This document shows positions 8,018 to 15,092 of a stretch of 18,701 nt of DNA, one piece after another. The DNA lies in NCBI GenBank assembly GCA_041674345.1, contig JBAYVY010000026.1:1-18701 (forward strand). The letters are read 5' to 3'. The notes under the pieces are model-generated. The model was not told the origin of the DNA. It saw nothing but the letters and a program-made list of their open reading frames with translations, and did no database searches. The translations under genes were made by a program, and so were the position numbers. Origin of the DNA: JBAYVY01 sp041674345. Its GTDB lineage: Bacteria > Planctomycetota > Phycisphaerae > Phycisphaerales > Zrk34. Positions within the stretch are counted from its first letter, which is position 1, and the number at the start of each line of letters is the position of its first letter.

Positions 8018-9067
8018 TGAAAACGGTTGTTGTTGACTCAAGCAATGCAGCGCCCCCAATCCCACCACCAAAAACTCGCTCCGCACCGGCACGATCACCC
8101 GATCCCCGCACGCCTCCTCCATCACACGCAACGCCCGCTCATCGCTCGTCTGCCCAAACACCGGCACCAGCACCGCCTCATTCACCATCAAAAAGTTCGC
8201 ATAACTCGCCGGGCACGGATTCACCCCGCCCGGCCCAAACCGATCCGCCGGAAACTTATAATTCACCCCCCCCGGCCCCGGAACCGGCAACTCCACCAAC
8301 TCAATCTTATGACCCGTCTCCAATCTCGCTTGCCTCAACGCCTTCCAATTCGCCTCCAGCATCTCATAATCCGCGTGCCCCTTCGGCGCCCGTATCGCCA
8401 CCACCCGCTCCGCCGAAACGAACCTCGCAATGTCATCCACGTGCCCGTCCGTGTCATCCCCGATGATCCCGCCCGGCAACCAGATCACATGCCACGTCCC
8501 CAACGCCTCATGCAACTCCTTCTCTATTTCCTCCCGGCTCATTCCGGGGTTTCGTTGCGCCCGGGGGCGGGGGTTGAACAGGCATTGCTCCGTCGTCATC
8601 ACCGTCCCCCGCCCGTTCACGTCAATGCTCCCTCCCTCCAGCACCATGTCATGCACCCAAATCGGCACCCCCAACTCCTTCGCCACCCGCTGCGGCACAA
8701 CATCATCATCTCCGTACTCCCCACCGTACTTTCCCCCCCATCCGTTAAACACAAAATCATGACACCCTAATTCGCCCTTTTCATTCACCACAAAAATCGG
8801 CCCGTAATCACGAATCCACGAATCGTTCGTCTTGATCTTATGATTCCCCGTCAGTTCCACCCGCGCGAACCGCGCCACCTGCGACATGAAAAAATCATAC
8901 TGCTCCCTCGCCTCCTCCATACACCCAGGCCAGGTCTCCTCATTATGCGGATACGTCAGCCAAACCGCCTCCACCCGCTCAAACTCCCCAGGCATCCGAT
9001 ACCCCCCCGCCTTCGCGCTCCCGCTCAACTCCCGCAACCCATCCACCACTCGAACATGCTGCGTCAT
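8009..9067 (-). CDS. aguA: Agmatine deiminase
   Basis: It converts agmatine to N-carbamoylputrescine and ammonia in the cytoplasm, and belongs to the peptidyl-arginine-deiminase-like guanidino-group modifying superfamily. Visible motifs are MPGEFE, NDSWIRDYGP, LEGGSIDVNG, DTDGHVDD and GLGALHCLSQQQP. The catalytic Cys is about C342, near the C-terminus as expected. The length of 352 is normal. Two oddities: NPRPRAQRNPGM contains a short insertion made by a G-rich repeat copy, and GPGGVN occurs twice 14 residues apart just before PASYANF, from a 42-bp spaced DNA duplication. It lies 81 bp downstream of aguB and is probably co-transcribed with it; the two enzymes are consecutive steps. It converges on the GH35 gene with about 49 bp between stops and no obvious terminator hairpin. 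Confidence 0.92.
   Translation of the reverse strand: MTQHVRVVDGLRELSGSAKAGGYRMPGEFERVEAVWLTYPHNEETWPGCMEEAREQYDFFMSQVARFARVELTGNHKIKTNDSWIRDYGPIFVVNEKGELGCHDFVFNGWGGKYGGEYGDDDVVPQRVAKELGVPIWVHDMVLEGGSIDVNGRGTVMTTEQCLFNPRPRAQRNPGMSREEIEKELHEALGTWHVIWLPGGIIGDDTDGHVDDIARFVSAERVVAIRAPKGHADYEMLEANWKALRQARLETGHKIELVELPVPGPGGVNYKFPADRFGPGGVNPCPASYANFLMVNEAVLVPVFGQTSDERALRVMEEACGDRVIVPVRSEFLVVGLGALHCLSQQQPFSGR
8219..8278. repeat. 42-bp spaced direct duplication inside aguA
   Basis: ATTCACCCCGCCCGGCCC (8219-8236) recurs at 8261-8278 with one mismatch. It encodes the repeated GPGGVN on the minus strand, so the 42-bp (14-codon) unit looks duplicated in frame. Confidence 0.5.
8562..8574 (+). repeat. 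G-rich dispersed repeat copy in aguA (antisense)
   Basis: CCGGGGGCGGGGG lies on the non-coding strand of aguA and is translated as NPRPRAQ. It lies between the conserved NP and RNP of the family's usual NPNRNP-like motif. Confidence 0.65.
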
Positions 9068-9148
9068 TTTTTCGCCTACATTTCTCGTATTGCATAAGCA
9101 CGGGATGACGCCGTCTTCGGCGGCAGACCGTGATAGCGACCCGATTCT

Positions 9149-10045
9149 TCAAACATCCCCCTCCGAATACCGCTTCGTCAAATCCCCATATGCGTCAATC
9201 CGCCGATCCCTGAAAAACGGCCAGCCCAATCGCTGCTCCTCAATCTTCCGCCGGTCCATCTCCGCAATCAAAATCTCCCGCTCCTCCCCTCCCGCTTCCG
9301 CGATCACATCCCCCGACGGTTCAACAATAAAACTGTGACCCCAAAACTTCAACTCCCCCTCCACGCCGACCCGGTTCACCGCCGCGACGTAAACACCATT
9401 GGCGATCGCGTGACTCCGCTGCATCGTCCGCCAAGCCGCCAACTGCTGTCGCCGCGTTGTCTCGGTTTCACCATGCGTTCCCGCCCCGCCATCCGCCGAC
9501 GTGCGTGTGTACCACCCGATCGCCGTCGGATACAGCAGCACCTCCGCCCCCCTCATCGCCGTCAGCCGCGCCGCTTCCGGGTACCACTGATCCCAGCAAA
9601 TCAGCATCCCCGTCTTCACCGCCCCCAAATCCTGCGCCCGAAACCCCAGATCGCCCGGCGTAAAGTAATACTTCTCGTAAAACCGCGGATCGTCCGGTAT
9701 GTGCATCTTGCGATACTTACCCGCGATCTCACCCGCCGGGCTGGCCATGATCGACGTGTTGTGATAAATCCCCGCCGCCCTCCGCTCAAACAACGACGCG
9801 CTGATCCACACCCCCAGCTCCTTCGCCAACTCGCAAACCTTCCGCGACGCCGGCCCCGGTATCGGCTCGGCCAATCCGAAACACCGGTCATCCTCCGCCT
9901 GGCAGAAATACCGCGTTGCGAACAACTCCTGCGTCACGATCAACTTCGCCCCCTTCCCCGCCGCCTCCCTCGCCATCTCCCCCATCAACGCGACATTCGC
10001 ATCCTTGTCCATCGAACAAGCATGTTGCAACAACGCGATCTTCAT
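9149..10045 (-). CDS. aguB: N-carbamoylputrescine amidase
   Basis: It hydrolyses N-carbamoylputrescine to putrescine, CO2 and ammonia and is a nitrilase-superfamily enzyme. The Glu-Lys-Cys triad is visible: E40 in VTQELF, K113 in KYRKMHIP and C150 in LICWDQWYPEAAR. The length of 298 is normal when started at the ATG at 10045 (MKIALLQ). The open frame extends 16 codons upstream, but that stretch is unlike the family. The following gene is aguA, so this pair makes putrescine from agmatine. A polyamine pathway next to a BMC operon has no obvious metabolic link. It lies 131 bp after deoR in the same direction, so read-through from the BMC operon is possible. Confidence 0.92.
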   Translation of the reverse strand: MKIALLQHACSMDKDANVALMGEMAREAAGKGAKLIVTQELFATRYFCQAEDDRCFGLAEPIPGPASRKVCELAKELGVWISASLFERRAAGIYHNTSIMASPAGEIAGKYRKMHIPDDPRFYEKYYFTPGDLGFRAQDLGAVKTGMLICWDQWYPEAARLTAMRGAEVLLYPTAIGWYTRTSADGGAGTHGETETTRRQQLAAWRTMQRSHAIANGVYVAAVNRVGVEGELKFWGHSFIVEPSGDVIAEAGGEEREILIAEMDRRKIEEQRLGWPFFRDRRIDAYGDLTKRYSEGDV

Positions 10046-10125
10046 CGTCTGTGCGCCCATTCCCCCCCATTGTATCCGAACATGTTCCCCCATCCCGCCG
10101 AAACCCCCGCCACATTGCCATTCGG

Positions 10126-10150
10126 GCTTGCCTCAACGCCTTCAACTTCC
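10126..10150. repeat. 25-bp direct repeat, copy upstream of aguB
   Basis: Partner of 7993-8017 (23/25 identical, same orientation). It lies between deoR and aguB. Confidence 0.65.
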
Positions 10151-10154
10151 GTGG

Positions 10155-10166
10155 GCCGCTCGCGGC
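10155..10166. repeat. Short REP-like palindrome after deoR
   Basis: GCCGCTCGCGGC is followed by TTCGCG. It is related to AGCCGCTTGCGGCT at 10942-10955, which is also followed by TCGCG, and to AGCCGCGAGCGGCT at 14745-14758. It could form a small hairpin 10 bp after the deoR stop. Confidence 0.5.
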
Positions 10167-10176
10167 TTCGCGATCC

Positions 10177-10923
10177 CTACTTCCCCGCCAACACCATCTG
10201 TTCCCCGAACATCTTCACCCACTTTTCGCTCACCCCCCCATCCGTAATCACCATCTCCAACTCCTCCACCCCGCACACCCGCGCCAGCGACTTGCGCCCG
10301 AACTTCCCCGAATCCATCAGCAGTACGCTCCGCGCCGCCTGACGCAACATCACCTGCTCCACCTCCGCCATCGCCAGGTTCTGGTTGTAACAACCGTCGT
10401 CATAAATCCCCGCCAGAGAAAACAGCAGCAAATCCGCGTGCAACTCCCCCAACGCCTTCGTCGCGATCGGCCCGACCAATACCCCGCTCCGCGGATACAG
10501 CGTCCCCCCGATCAACACCAACTCCACCCGCTCATCATCCGCGAACAACCCCGCGATCGTCAGCGAATTGGTCACCACCTGAAGCGGCCTGGCCTCGATC
10601 AGCCGCGATGCGTAATACACCGTCGATCCCCCGTCCAGAAACACCGTCATGCCCGGCTCAACCCACTTCGCCGCCTCACGCCCGATCGCCTGCTTCTGCT
10701 CCACCTGTTCGTTCATCCGTTCCGACAACACAATGCTGTGCTGACGCTGACCCCGGTACACCGCCCCCCCATGCGTCCGCTCCACCAATCCACGCTCCTC
10801 CAGCGTCTCCAAATCCCGCCGAACCGTCGAGACGCTCACCCCCAACGCCTCGCTCAACGCCTCCAGCTGCGCCGCCTGGCGCTGACGCAGTATCTCCAAC
10901 ACACGCTGTTGTCGTTCGATCAT
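10177..10923 (-). CDS. DeoR-family transcriptional regulator
   Basis: This is a sugar-phosphate-responsive DNA-binding regulator of about 248 residues. The N-terminus (MIERQQRVLEILRQR, then ALSEALGVSVSTVRRDLETLEERGLVERTHGGA) is a textbook DeoR winged helix, with the TVRRDL recognition helix at about residues 30-35. The rest is the DeoRC sensor domain with FLDGGSTVYY, VVTNS, LIGGTLYP and DSGKFGR. It is the last gene of the BMC operon and is likely to control it, perhaps by sensing a ketose phosphate or DHAP. I chose the ATG at 10923 (MIER); TTG at 10932 and ATG at 10929 are in-frame alternatives, and GGGAA lies just upstream of them. The gap to the aldolase is 57 bp and holds a REP-like palindrome. 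Confidence 0.9.
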   Translation of the reverse strand: MIERQQRVLEILRQRQAAQLEALSEALGVSVSTVRRDLETLEERGLVERTHGGAVYRGQRQHSIVLSERMNEQVEQKQAIGREAAKWVEPGMTVFLDGGSTVYYASRLIEARPLQVVTNSLTIAGLFADDERVELVLIGGTLYPRSGVLVGPIATKALGELHADLLLFSLAGIYDDGCYNQNLAMAEVEQVMLRQAARSVLLMDSGKFGRKSLARVCGVEELEMVITDGGVSEKWVKMFGEQMVLAGK

Positions 10924-10941
10924 CAGCATCAACGATTTCCC

Positions 10942-10955
10942 AGCCGCTTGCGGCT
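10942..10955. repeat. Short REP-like palindrome between aldolase and deoR
   Basis: AGCCGCTTGCGGCT is perfectly self-complementary around TT except for the two central bases. It sits just upstream of the deoR start and is the same family as 10155-10166 and 14745-14758. Confidence 0.55.
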
Positions 10956-10980
10956 TCGCGCCCCCCCATCCGTCGGAAAC

Positions 10981-11841
10981 TCACCTTCCAATCGCCATGA
11001 TCTGATCCGTGATCGACTGCACCATCGCCTCAAACTCGCTTTCGCTCACGCCGCCTTCCTGATGGGTCACTTCCCCGCCGTTGCATTCGCAACGCGCGCT
11101 CATCGGCCTGACATCAAACATCGCCAAAAACGGCTCGTTCTGCTTGCCCCCCACGCATCCCTCCGGCGCGCAACTCAACCGCGGATCCGTGAACCCGAGC
11201 TTCGTCTTCACCTGCAACAACTCCGTCATCTGCTCCGCGTTCAACACATTCGCCTTGCCGATCTGCTTGGTCAAAAGCAGAACCCGGCAATACGCATCCA
11301 ATATCTCCAGCTTGTAATACGCCCCGATCAAATCCTTGTCGAAACTCACCGACCCGTGATTCCCCATCAGCACCGTGTTCGTTTCCGGCCCGATCAGCGG
11401 AATGATGCTCGCCGGCAGATCGTCCGTACTCGGCGTGGCGTACCGCGCCGTCGGAACACGCCCCAGAAACACCTCCGCCTCCGGGTGAATGCCCTCCGGC
11501 AGCGGAATGTTCGCTATCGCGAACGCCGTCGCATGGGGCGGGTGGCTGTGAATCACCGCCCGGATGTCAGGCCGGTGCTTATAAATCGCCACATGCACTT
11601 TCCGCTCACTCGACGCCTTCCACGGGCTGTTCTTATCAAGAGGCGTGCCGTCCATGTCGATCGTGCAAACCTGCTCCGGCTTCAACATGCCCTTCGATAT
11701 CCCGCTCGGTGTAATCAGCACGCGGTCCTCCGACACGCGCACCGAGTGGTTGCCCTCGTTGCCCGCGCAGAAACCCTTCATCCAAATGCGCTCGCCGATC
11801 ATGCACAAATCTTTTTTCACCTGAAACATATTCATCGCCAT
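10981..11841 (-). CDS. Class II sugar-phosphate aldolase of the PVM microcompartment
   Basis: It would cleave fuculose- or rhamnulose-1-phosphate to DHAP and lactaldehyde inside the shell. The catalytic domain has GNEGNHSVR, the metal site E79 (KASSER), H98 and H100 (HSHPPH), and H162 (GNHGSVS). At 286 residues it is about 70 longer than E. coli FucA (about 215). The extension holds a cysteine cluster (SCAPEGC, RCEC), a linker, and a final amphipathic helix (ESEFEAMVQSITDQIMAIGR) that looks like a C-terminal encapsulation peptide. As I recall, the Planctopirus limnophila homologue is called PvmN and is the signature enzyme of this BMC type. GAGGTG sits 4 bp before the ATG, a good ribosome binding site. 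The BMC-P gene ends 15 bp upstream. Confidence 0.92.
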   Translation of the reverse strand: MAMNMFQVKKDLCMIGERIWMKGFCAGNEGNHSVRVSEDRVLITPSGISKGMLKPEQVCTIDMDGTPLDKNSPWKASSERKVHVAIYKHRPDIRAVIHSHPPHATAFAIANIPLPEGIHPEAEVFLGRVPTARYATPSTDDLPASIIPLIGPETNTVLMGNHGSVSFDKDLIGAYYKLEILDAYCRVLLLTKQIGKANVLNAEQMTELLQVKTKLGFTDPRLSCAPEGCVGGKQNEPFLAMFDVRPMSARCECNGGEVTHQEGGVSESEFEAMVQSITDQIMAIGR

Positions 11842-11856
11842 CGGTCACCTCGTCAT

Positions 11857-12171
11857 TCACACAAGTAGTTTCGCATCCGCCGTCACCGCGTCCAGTATCG
11901 CCACGCAATACGCATCAACGGGGTGATCGTCCGGCCACCAGGGCATTGCCGCCTCACGCCCCTCGCTCACCGCGATCAGACAATCCACGCCCGCGCCCAG
12001 TTCATCAAACACCACCAGCGATTCCGCCATCGCCGCCTTGCGTCGCACCCGGATCGCGGGTGTTTTCACGCCGCCCGCGTCCAGCGCTTCGCACAGCAAC
12101 AAACGCCCCACGGGAAAGTCCGCCTCACGCGGCCCCAGCGTCACCGTGCCCATGACACGCGCTATTCGCAT
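11857..12171 (-). CDS. BMC-P shell pentamer protein (EutN/CcmL family), third copy
   Basis: A 104-residue vertex protein that would cap the shell as a pentamer. MRIARVMGTVTL, GRLLLCEALD, VVFDELGAGVDCLIAVSEG and PVDAYCVAILDAV follow the EutN/CcmL beta-barrel pattern. Its start overlaps the end of the RpiB-like gene by 10 bp, implying translational coupling. It diverges clearly from the other two BMC-P copies in this operon, so the three may occupy different vertices or have different functions. Confidence 0.9.
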   Translation of the reverse strand: MRIARVMGTVTLGPREADFPVGRLLLCEALDAGGVKTPAIRVRRKAAMAESLVVFDELGAGVDCLIAVSEGREAAMPWWPDDHPVDAYCVAILDAVTADAKLLV

Positions 12172-12956
12172 GACGCCAACTCCTTCAATTGCCGCTCAAC
12201 CCCCGTCAATTCAGGCCTTTTCGCGCTGGTGAACCGCTCGGCCATCGCCAGCATCGACCGGAATCCGTGATGCGGGTACTCGACGATCATCACGTTCGCG
12301 CCGAGCAATTCGACGCCCTGCTCCACCGCCTCGCCGCACGTCGCGACGACCGCCCGCAACGACGGACAACGATTGGCGTAACACACCGCCAGCGCTGCCG
12401 ACGGCACGAACAGAATCGCGCCCGCCGCCTGCCCGCCGCGCACGCGCCGCGCCGCGTCACGCACCGCCTGATGCAACTGCGAGGCGTCGTGTCTCGCGCC
12501 CAGCGGCGTCAATGTTTCACGCAAATGCGTCGTCAGTTTTTCGACCGCCTGGCATCGGCCGTCGATCCACCAAAGCCATGTGTTCGATTGCGGGTTGCGG
12601 ATTGCGGATTGCGGATTGGAAACGCGTTTCACCGTCATGCGACGTTCTTTGACGCGGTCAGCGCCGAGCGGGGTTAGTTTCGATTTCGCGTCCAGCACCA
12701 GCGTGTCGCCTTTGATCGCATCGACCATCGCGGCGGTGATGACACCCGACAATGCCGCCGGTTCGGGTTGCTTGTTTTCACTTTTTTCGGTCTGGTTCAA
12801 ATCGGGTCGATCCGTGAACTTGCTGTAATCGCCGGTGCAAACACCAAGGGGCGCATGGATGTCCGCCGGCGTTTGTGCCGGATTCCCCGTGTTTTTCAGG
12901 GCTTGCAGCACCATTTGCGTGATGCGATCGGCGAGTTGAGGGTCGAACTTCGTCAT
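12162..12956 (-). CDS. RpiB/LacA-like BMC cargo protein, probable pseudoenzyme
   Basis: 264 residues in three parts. Residues 5-22 (DPQLADRITQMVLQALKN) look like an N-terminal encapsulation peptide. Residues about 70-112 (ALSGVITAAMVDAIKG, then LTPLGADRVKERRMTVKRV) form a small domain of a kind I have seen in BMC-associated proteins. Residues about 127-255 resemble RpiB/LacA: GAILFVPSAALAVCYANRCP, then LRAVVATCGEAVEQGVELLGANVMIVE. The family's CGTGIG catalytic loop is replaced by VPSAAL, so isomerase activity is unlikely and a structural or binding role more likely. SNPQSAIRNPQSN at 113-125 is translated from a tandem heptamer array. The gene overlaps its upstream BMC-P neighbour by 4 bp (ATGA). 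Confidence 0.8.
   Translation of the reverse strand: MTKFDPQLADRITQMVLQALKNTGNPAQTPADIHAPLGVCTGDYSKFTDRPDLNQTEKSENKQPEPAALSGVITAAMVDAIKGDTLVLDAKSKLTPLGADRVKERRMTVKRVSNPQSAIRNPQSNTWLWWIDGRCQAVEKLTTHLRETLTPLGARHDASQLHQAVRDAARRVRGGQAAGAILFVPSAALAVCYANRCPSLRAVVATCGEAVEQGVELLGANVMIVEYPHHGFRSMLAMAERFTSAKRPELTGVERQLKELASCE
12586..12619. repeat. 7-bp tandem array inside the RpiB-like gene
   Basis: GATTGCG, GGTTGCG, GATTGCG, GATTGCG and a partial fifth unit. The minus-strand translation is SNPQSAIRNPQSN, between the middle and RpiB-like domains. The reading frame is kept. Confidence 0.85.
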
Positions 12957-13249
12957 GGCGTCACCCCCTGTTGATAGGCCCGCACGTTCCCGATGCTGTC
13001 CAGAAGGCCGATGGTGTACCAGCGGGCGGGGCTGTTGCTGTGGCCGATCAGGTCGCGCAGGCCCCGACCGTCGGAACTGATGAGTACCACGTCGCCCGCG
13101 CCGGCCCCCATCTGATCGAGCATCAACTGCGGATCGCCCACCGGTCGCAGCCGCGCATCCAACTGTTGCCCGATGAGCAGACGCTGACCCCGCAGCGACG
13201 GATGTCGCACGGTCGCGGTCGCATTGCCTTGGATGAGGGCGAGTTGCAT
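12953..13249 (-). CDS. BMC-P shell pentamer protein (EutN/CcmL family), second copy
   Basis: A 98-residue shell vertex protein. MQLALIQGNATATVRHPSLRGQRLLIGQQLD, MLDQMGAGAGDVVLISSDG and YTIGLLDSIG follow the EutN/CcmL pattern. The start ATG at 13249 has no Shine-Dalgarno; the C-rich complement of a heptamer array (13256-13290) occupies the place where it should be. Its stop overlaps the RpiB-like start by 4 bp. Translation may depend on coupling from the aldehyde dehydrogenase gene upstream. Confidence 0.9.
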   Translation of the reverse strand: MQLALIQGNATATVRHPSLRGQRLLIGQQLDARLRPVGDPQLMLDQMGAGAGDVVLISSDGRGLRDLIGHSNSPARWYTIGLLDSIGNVRAYQQGVTP

Positions 13250-13255
13250 GGGGCA

Positions 13256-13290
13256 GGGGCTAGGGGCTAGGGGTTAGGGGCTGGGGTTAG
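13256..13290. repeat. 7-bp tandem array between aldehyde dehydrogenase and BMC-P genes
   Basis: Units GGGGCTA, GGGGCTA, GGGGTTA, GGGGCTG, then GGGTTAG. It fills the whole spacer and includes the aldehyde dehydrogenase stop codon. There is no inverted partner array here. Confidence 0.8.
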
Positions 13291-14714
13291 ATCACGCGGA
13301 GGGCGCCGGCGATGGTGGCGCGGCGGAAGCGGGTGAAACTCAGCGGCGTGGTGATGCCTTCGCCGGTGGGCGTCGCAATTGAGTAACTGAGATACCCTTC
13401 GCCGCCGATGCCCAGTCCGGCGGTGGACGGGCCGTTGACGACGAACAGGGTGGTGTTCATCACCTTGCCCATTCGGGTGATGGTGTTGAGGTTGTTGGAG
13501 TGGATGATGGCGGTGTGCCCGAAGCCGTGTTCGTGCTTGATCGCCAGTTCGATGGCGCGATCGACATGGGGCACGCGGACGAACGGCACGAAGGGCATCA
13601 TCTGCTCTTCGGGGACGAACGGGTTGGATTCATCGGTTTCGCCGAACAGCAGATCGACGTTTTTGTTCAGCAGCGACATGCCGGCGGCTTGCGACAGGAC
13701 GGAGCAATCCTTGCCGACGAAATCTTTGCTGACGTGCGTGTGGCCGTTTTCGGTGACAAACGCGGCCTTCGTCAAAGCGGCGATTTGGGAGGCGGTCAGA
13801 CGCACCGCCCCGGCCCGCTCCATCGCGGCCATCATCTGGTCGAAAACGGATTCGACGACGAACACTTCCTTTTCACCGATGCAGAGCAGGTTATTGTCGA
13901 ACCCGCCGCCGGTGATGATGGAGCGGGCGGCGTTGTCGAGATCGGCGGTTTCGTCGATGACGACCGGCGGGTTGCCGGGACCGGCGACGATGGCGCGTTT
14001 GGTTTGTTTCATCGCGGCCCGCGCCACGCCCGGTCCGCCGGTGGCGACCAGCAGCGGAATGTCGTCATGGCGGAAGATTTCTTCGGCGGTGCGTAAAGTC
14101 GGGGGAATAATGATGCAAAGCAGGTTTTCGATGCCGAACCGCGCGGCGATCGCGCGATTGTAGGTTTGCACGGCCAGCGCGGCGCAATTGGCGCCGGACG
14201 GATGCGGATTGAAGATGACGGCATTGCCGGCGGCGATCATGCTGACGGCGTTGGCGGTGAGGGTCGGAATCGAATGGGTGACGGGCGTGATGGCGCCGAT
14301 GACGCCCCAGGGGGCGAGCTCGTCGAGGGTGATGCCGTCGTCACCGCTGTGGGCGGCGGTGCGAAGGTATTCGACGCCGGGTACGCCGGGCAGTATTTCG
14401 AGTTTGGTGATCTTATGATCGAGCCGGCCGACTTTGGTCTCTTCGAGTTCGATTCGGCCCCACTGCTTGCTATTTTCGACGACGAGTTTTTTGATGAGTT
14501 TGATGATGCCGTCGCGCATGTCCAGCCCGCCGGCGGAGAGTTTGCGGAAGGCGGCTTTGGCGGCGATGACGGCGGCGTCCACGTTGTCGAACAATCCATC
14601 CTTGCCGCCCCCGACCCCGCCCCCGGAAGTTGATACGGAGGGCGCGGCGGGGGTCTGGTTCAACTGTTGCAAGACCTGCTGGACGACGGTTTGAATGAGC
14701 GTGGCTTGATCCAT
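13287..14714 (-). CDS. CoA-acylating aldehyde dehydrogenase of the microcompartment (PduP/EutE type)
   Basis: It would oxidise lactaldehyde to lactyl-CoA with NAD+ inside the BMC. 475 residues. Residues 1-20 (MDQATLIQTVVQQVLQQLNQ) are an N-terminal encapsulation-peptide-like amphipathic helix, typical of PduP and EutE. A linker (STSGGGVGGGK, about residues 28-38) encoded by the G-rich repeat joins it to the catalytic domain. NPHPSG, VATGGPGV, AGPGNPPVVID and GGGFDNNLLCIGEKEVF with catalytic Cys about C278 identify the acylating branch. Substrate assignment (lactaldehyde rather than propionaldehyde) is inferred from the neighbouring aldolase. GGAG lies 10 bp before the ATG. Confidence 0.93.
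   Translation of the reverse strand: MDQATLIQTVVQQVLQQLNQTPAAPSVSTSGGGVGGGKDGLFDNVDAAVIAAKAAFRKLSAGGLDMRDGIIKLIKKLVVENSKQWGRIELEETKVGRLDHKITKLEILPGVPGVEYLRTAAHSGDDGITLDELAPWGVIGAITPVTHSIPTLTANAVSMIAAGNAVIFNPHPSGANCAALAVQTYNRAIAARFGIENLLCIIIPPTLRTAEEIFRHDDIPLLVATGGPGVARAAMKQTKRAIVAGPGNPPVVIDETADLDNAARSIITGGGFDNNLLCIGEKEVFVVESVFDQMMAAMERAGAVRLTASQIAALTKAAFVTENGHTHVSKDFVGKDCSVLSQAAGMSLLNKNVDLLFGETDESNPFVPEEQMMPFVPFVRVPHVDRAIELAIKHEHGFGHTAIIHSNNLNTITRMGKVMNTTLFVVNGPSTAGLGIGGEGYLSYSIATPTGEGITTPLSFTRFRRATIAGALRVI
14605..14630 (-). repeat. G-rich dispersed repeat copy in the aldehyde dehydrogenase linker
   Basis: On the minus strand it begins ACTTCCGGGGGCGGGG and continues TCGGGGGCGG, read as TSGGGVGGG. 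It forms the linker between the encapsulation peptide and the catalytic domain. Confidence 0.8.
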
Positions 14715-14744
14715 AAGGGATCGGCTCCATATCGGCGGATGCTA

Positions 14745-14758
14745 AGCCGCGAGCGGCT
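14745..14758. repeat. Short REP-like palindrome between BMC-P and aldehyde dehydrogenase genes
   Basis: AGCCGCGAGCGGCT overlaps the BMC-P stop codon. Third member of the family also at 10155 and 10942. Confidence 0.55.
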
Positions 14759-15077
14759 ACAAGGGGAGAAGTTTTTTACCATTCACGACGGCTTCATCGA
14801 CGAGTCCGACGACCACGGCGTCGATGGGCATTTTGGAGCAGCCGGCCATGAGGCGGGCGCTGGACCCTTGCACGATGAGCACGAGTTGTCCTTCGCCGGC
14901 CCCGATGCGATCGACGGCGACGATGGCGCGGCCGGTGACTTCAAAGGCGGCGCCACTTCCGGGGGCGGGGGCGTCGTAGTTGACCTTCAAAGGTTCGACG
15001 AGGAGGAGTTTCATGCCGATGATCGCCGCATCTTTTTGGGAGGCGACGACGTGGCCTTGGACACGTGCGAGGAACAT
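14757..15077 (-). CDS. BMC-P shell pentamer protein (EutN/CcmL family), first copy
   Basis: A 106-residue vertex protein. MFLARVQGHVVASQKD, GMKLLLVEPLKV, AIVAVDRIGAGEGQLVLIVQGSSARL and PIDAVVVGLVD are strong EutN/CcmL motifs. A loop at about residues 36-43 reads APAPGSGA and comes from an antisense copy of the G-rich repeat, in a place where BMC-P proteins tolerate loop variation. GGAG lies 8 bp before the ATG, so translation can initiate independently after the repeat-filled spacer. Confidence 0.93.
   Translation of the reverse strand: MFLARVQGHVVASQKDAAIIGMKLLLVEPLKVNYDAPAPGSGAAFEVTGRAIVAVDRIGAGEGQLVLIVQGSSARLMAGCSKMPIDAVVVGLVDEAVVNGKKLLPL
14955..14973 (+). repeat. G-rich dispersed repeat copy in BMC-P (antisense)
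   Basis: ACTTCCGGGGGCGGGGGCG lies on the non-coding strand and is translated on the minus strand as DAPAPGS. Confidence 0.8.
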
Positions 15078-15092
15078 GGGGTTGCTCCAGAA

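Noticed and set aside
9916..11868. Plus-strand open frame of 650 codons
   Set aside because: Very rich in Arg, His, Pro and Leu; it lies antisense to aguB, deoR and the aldolase, which are clear real genes.
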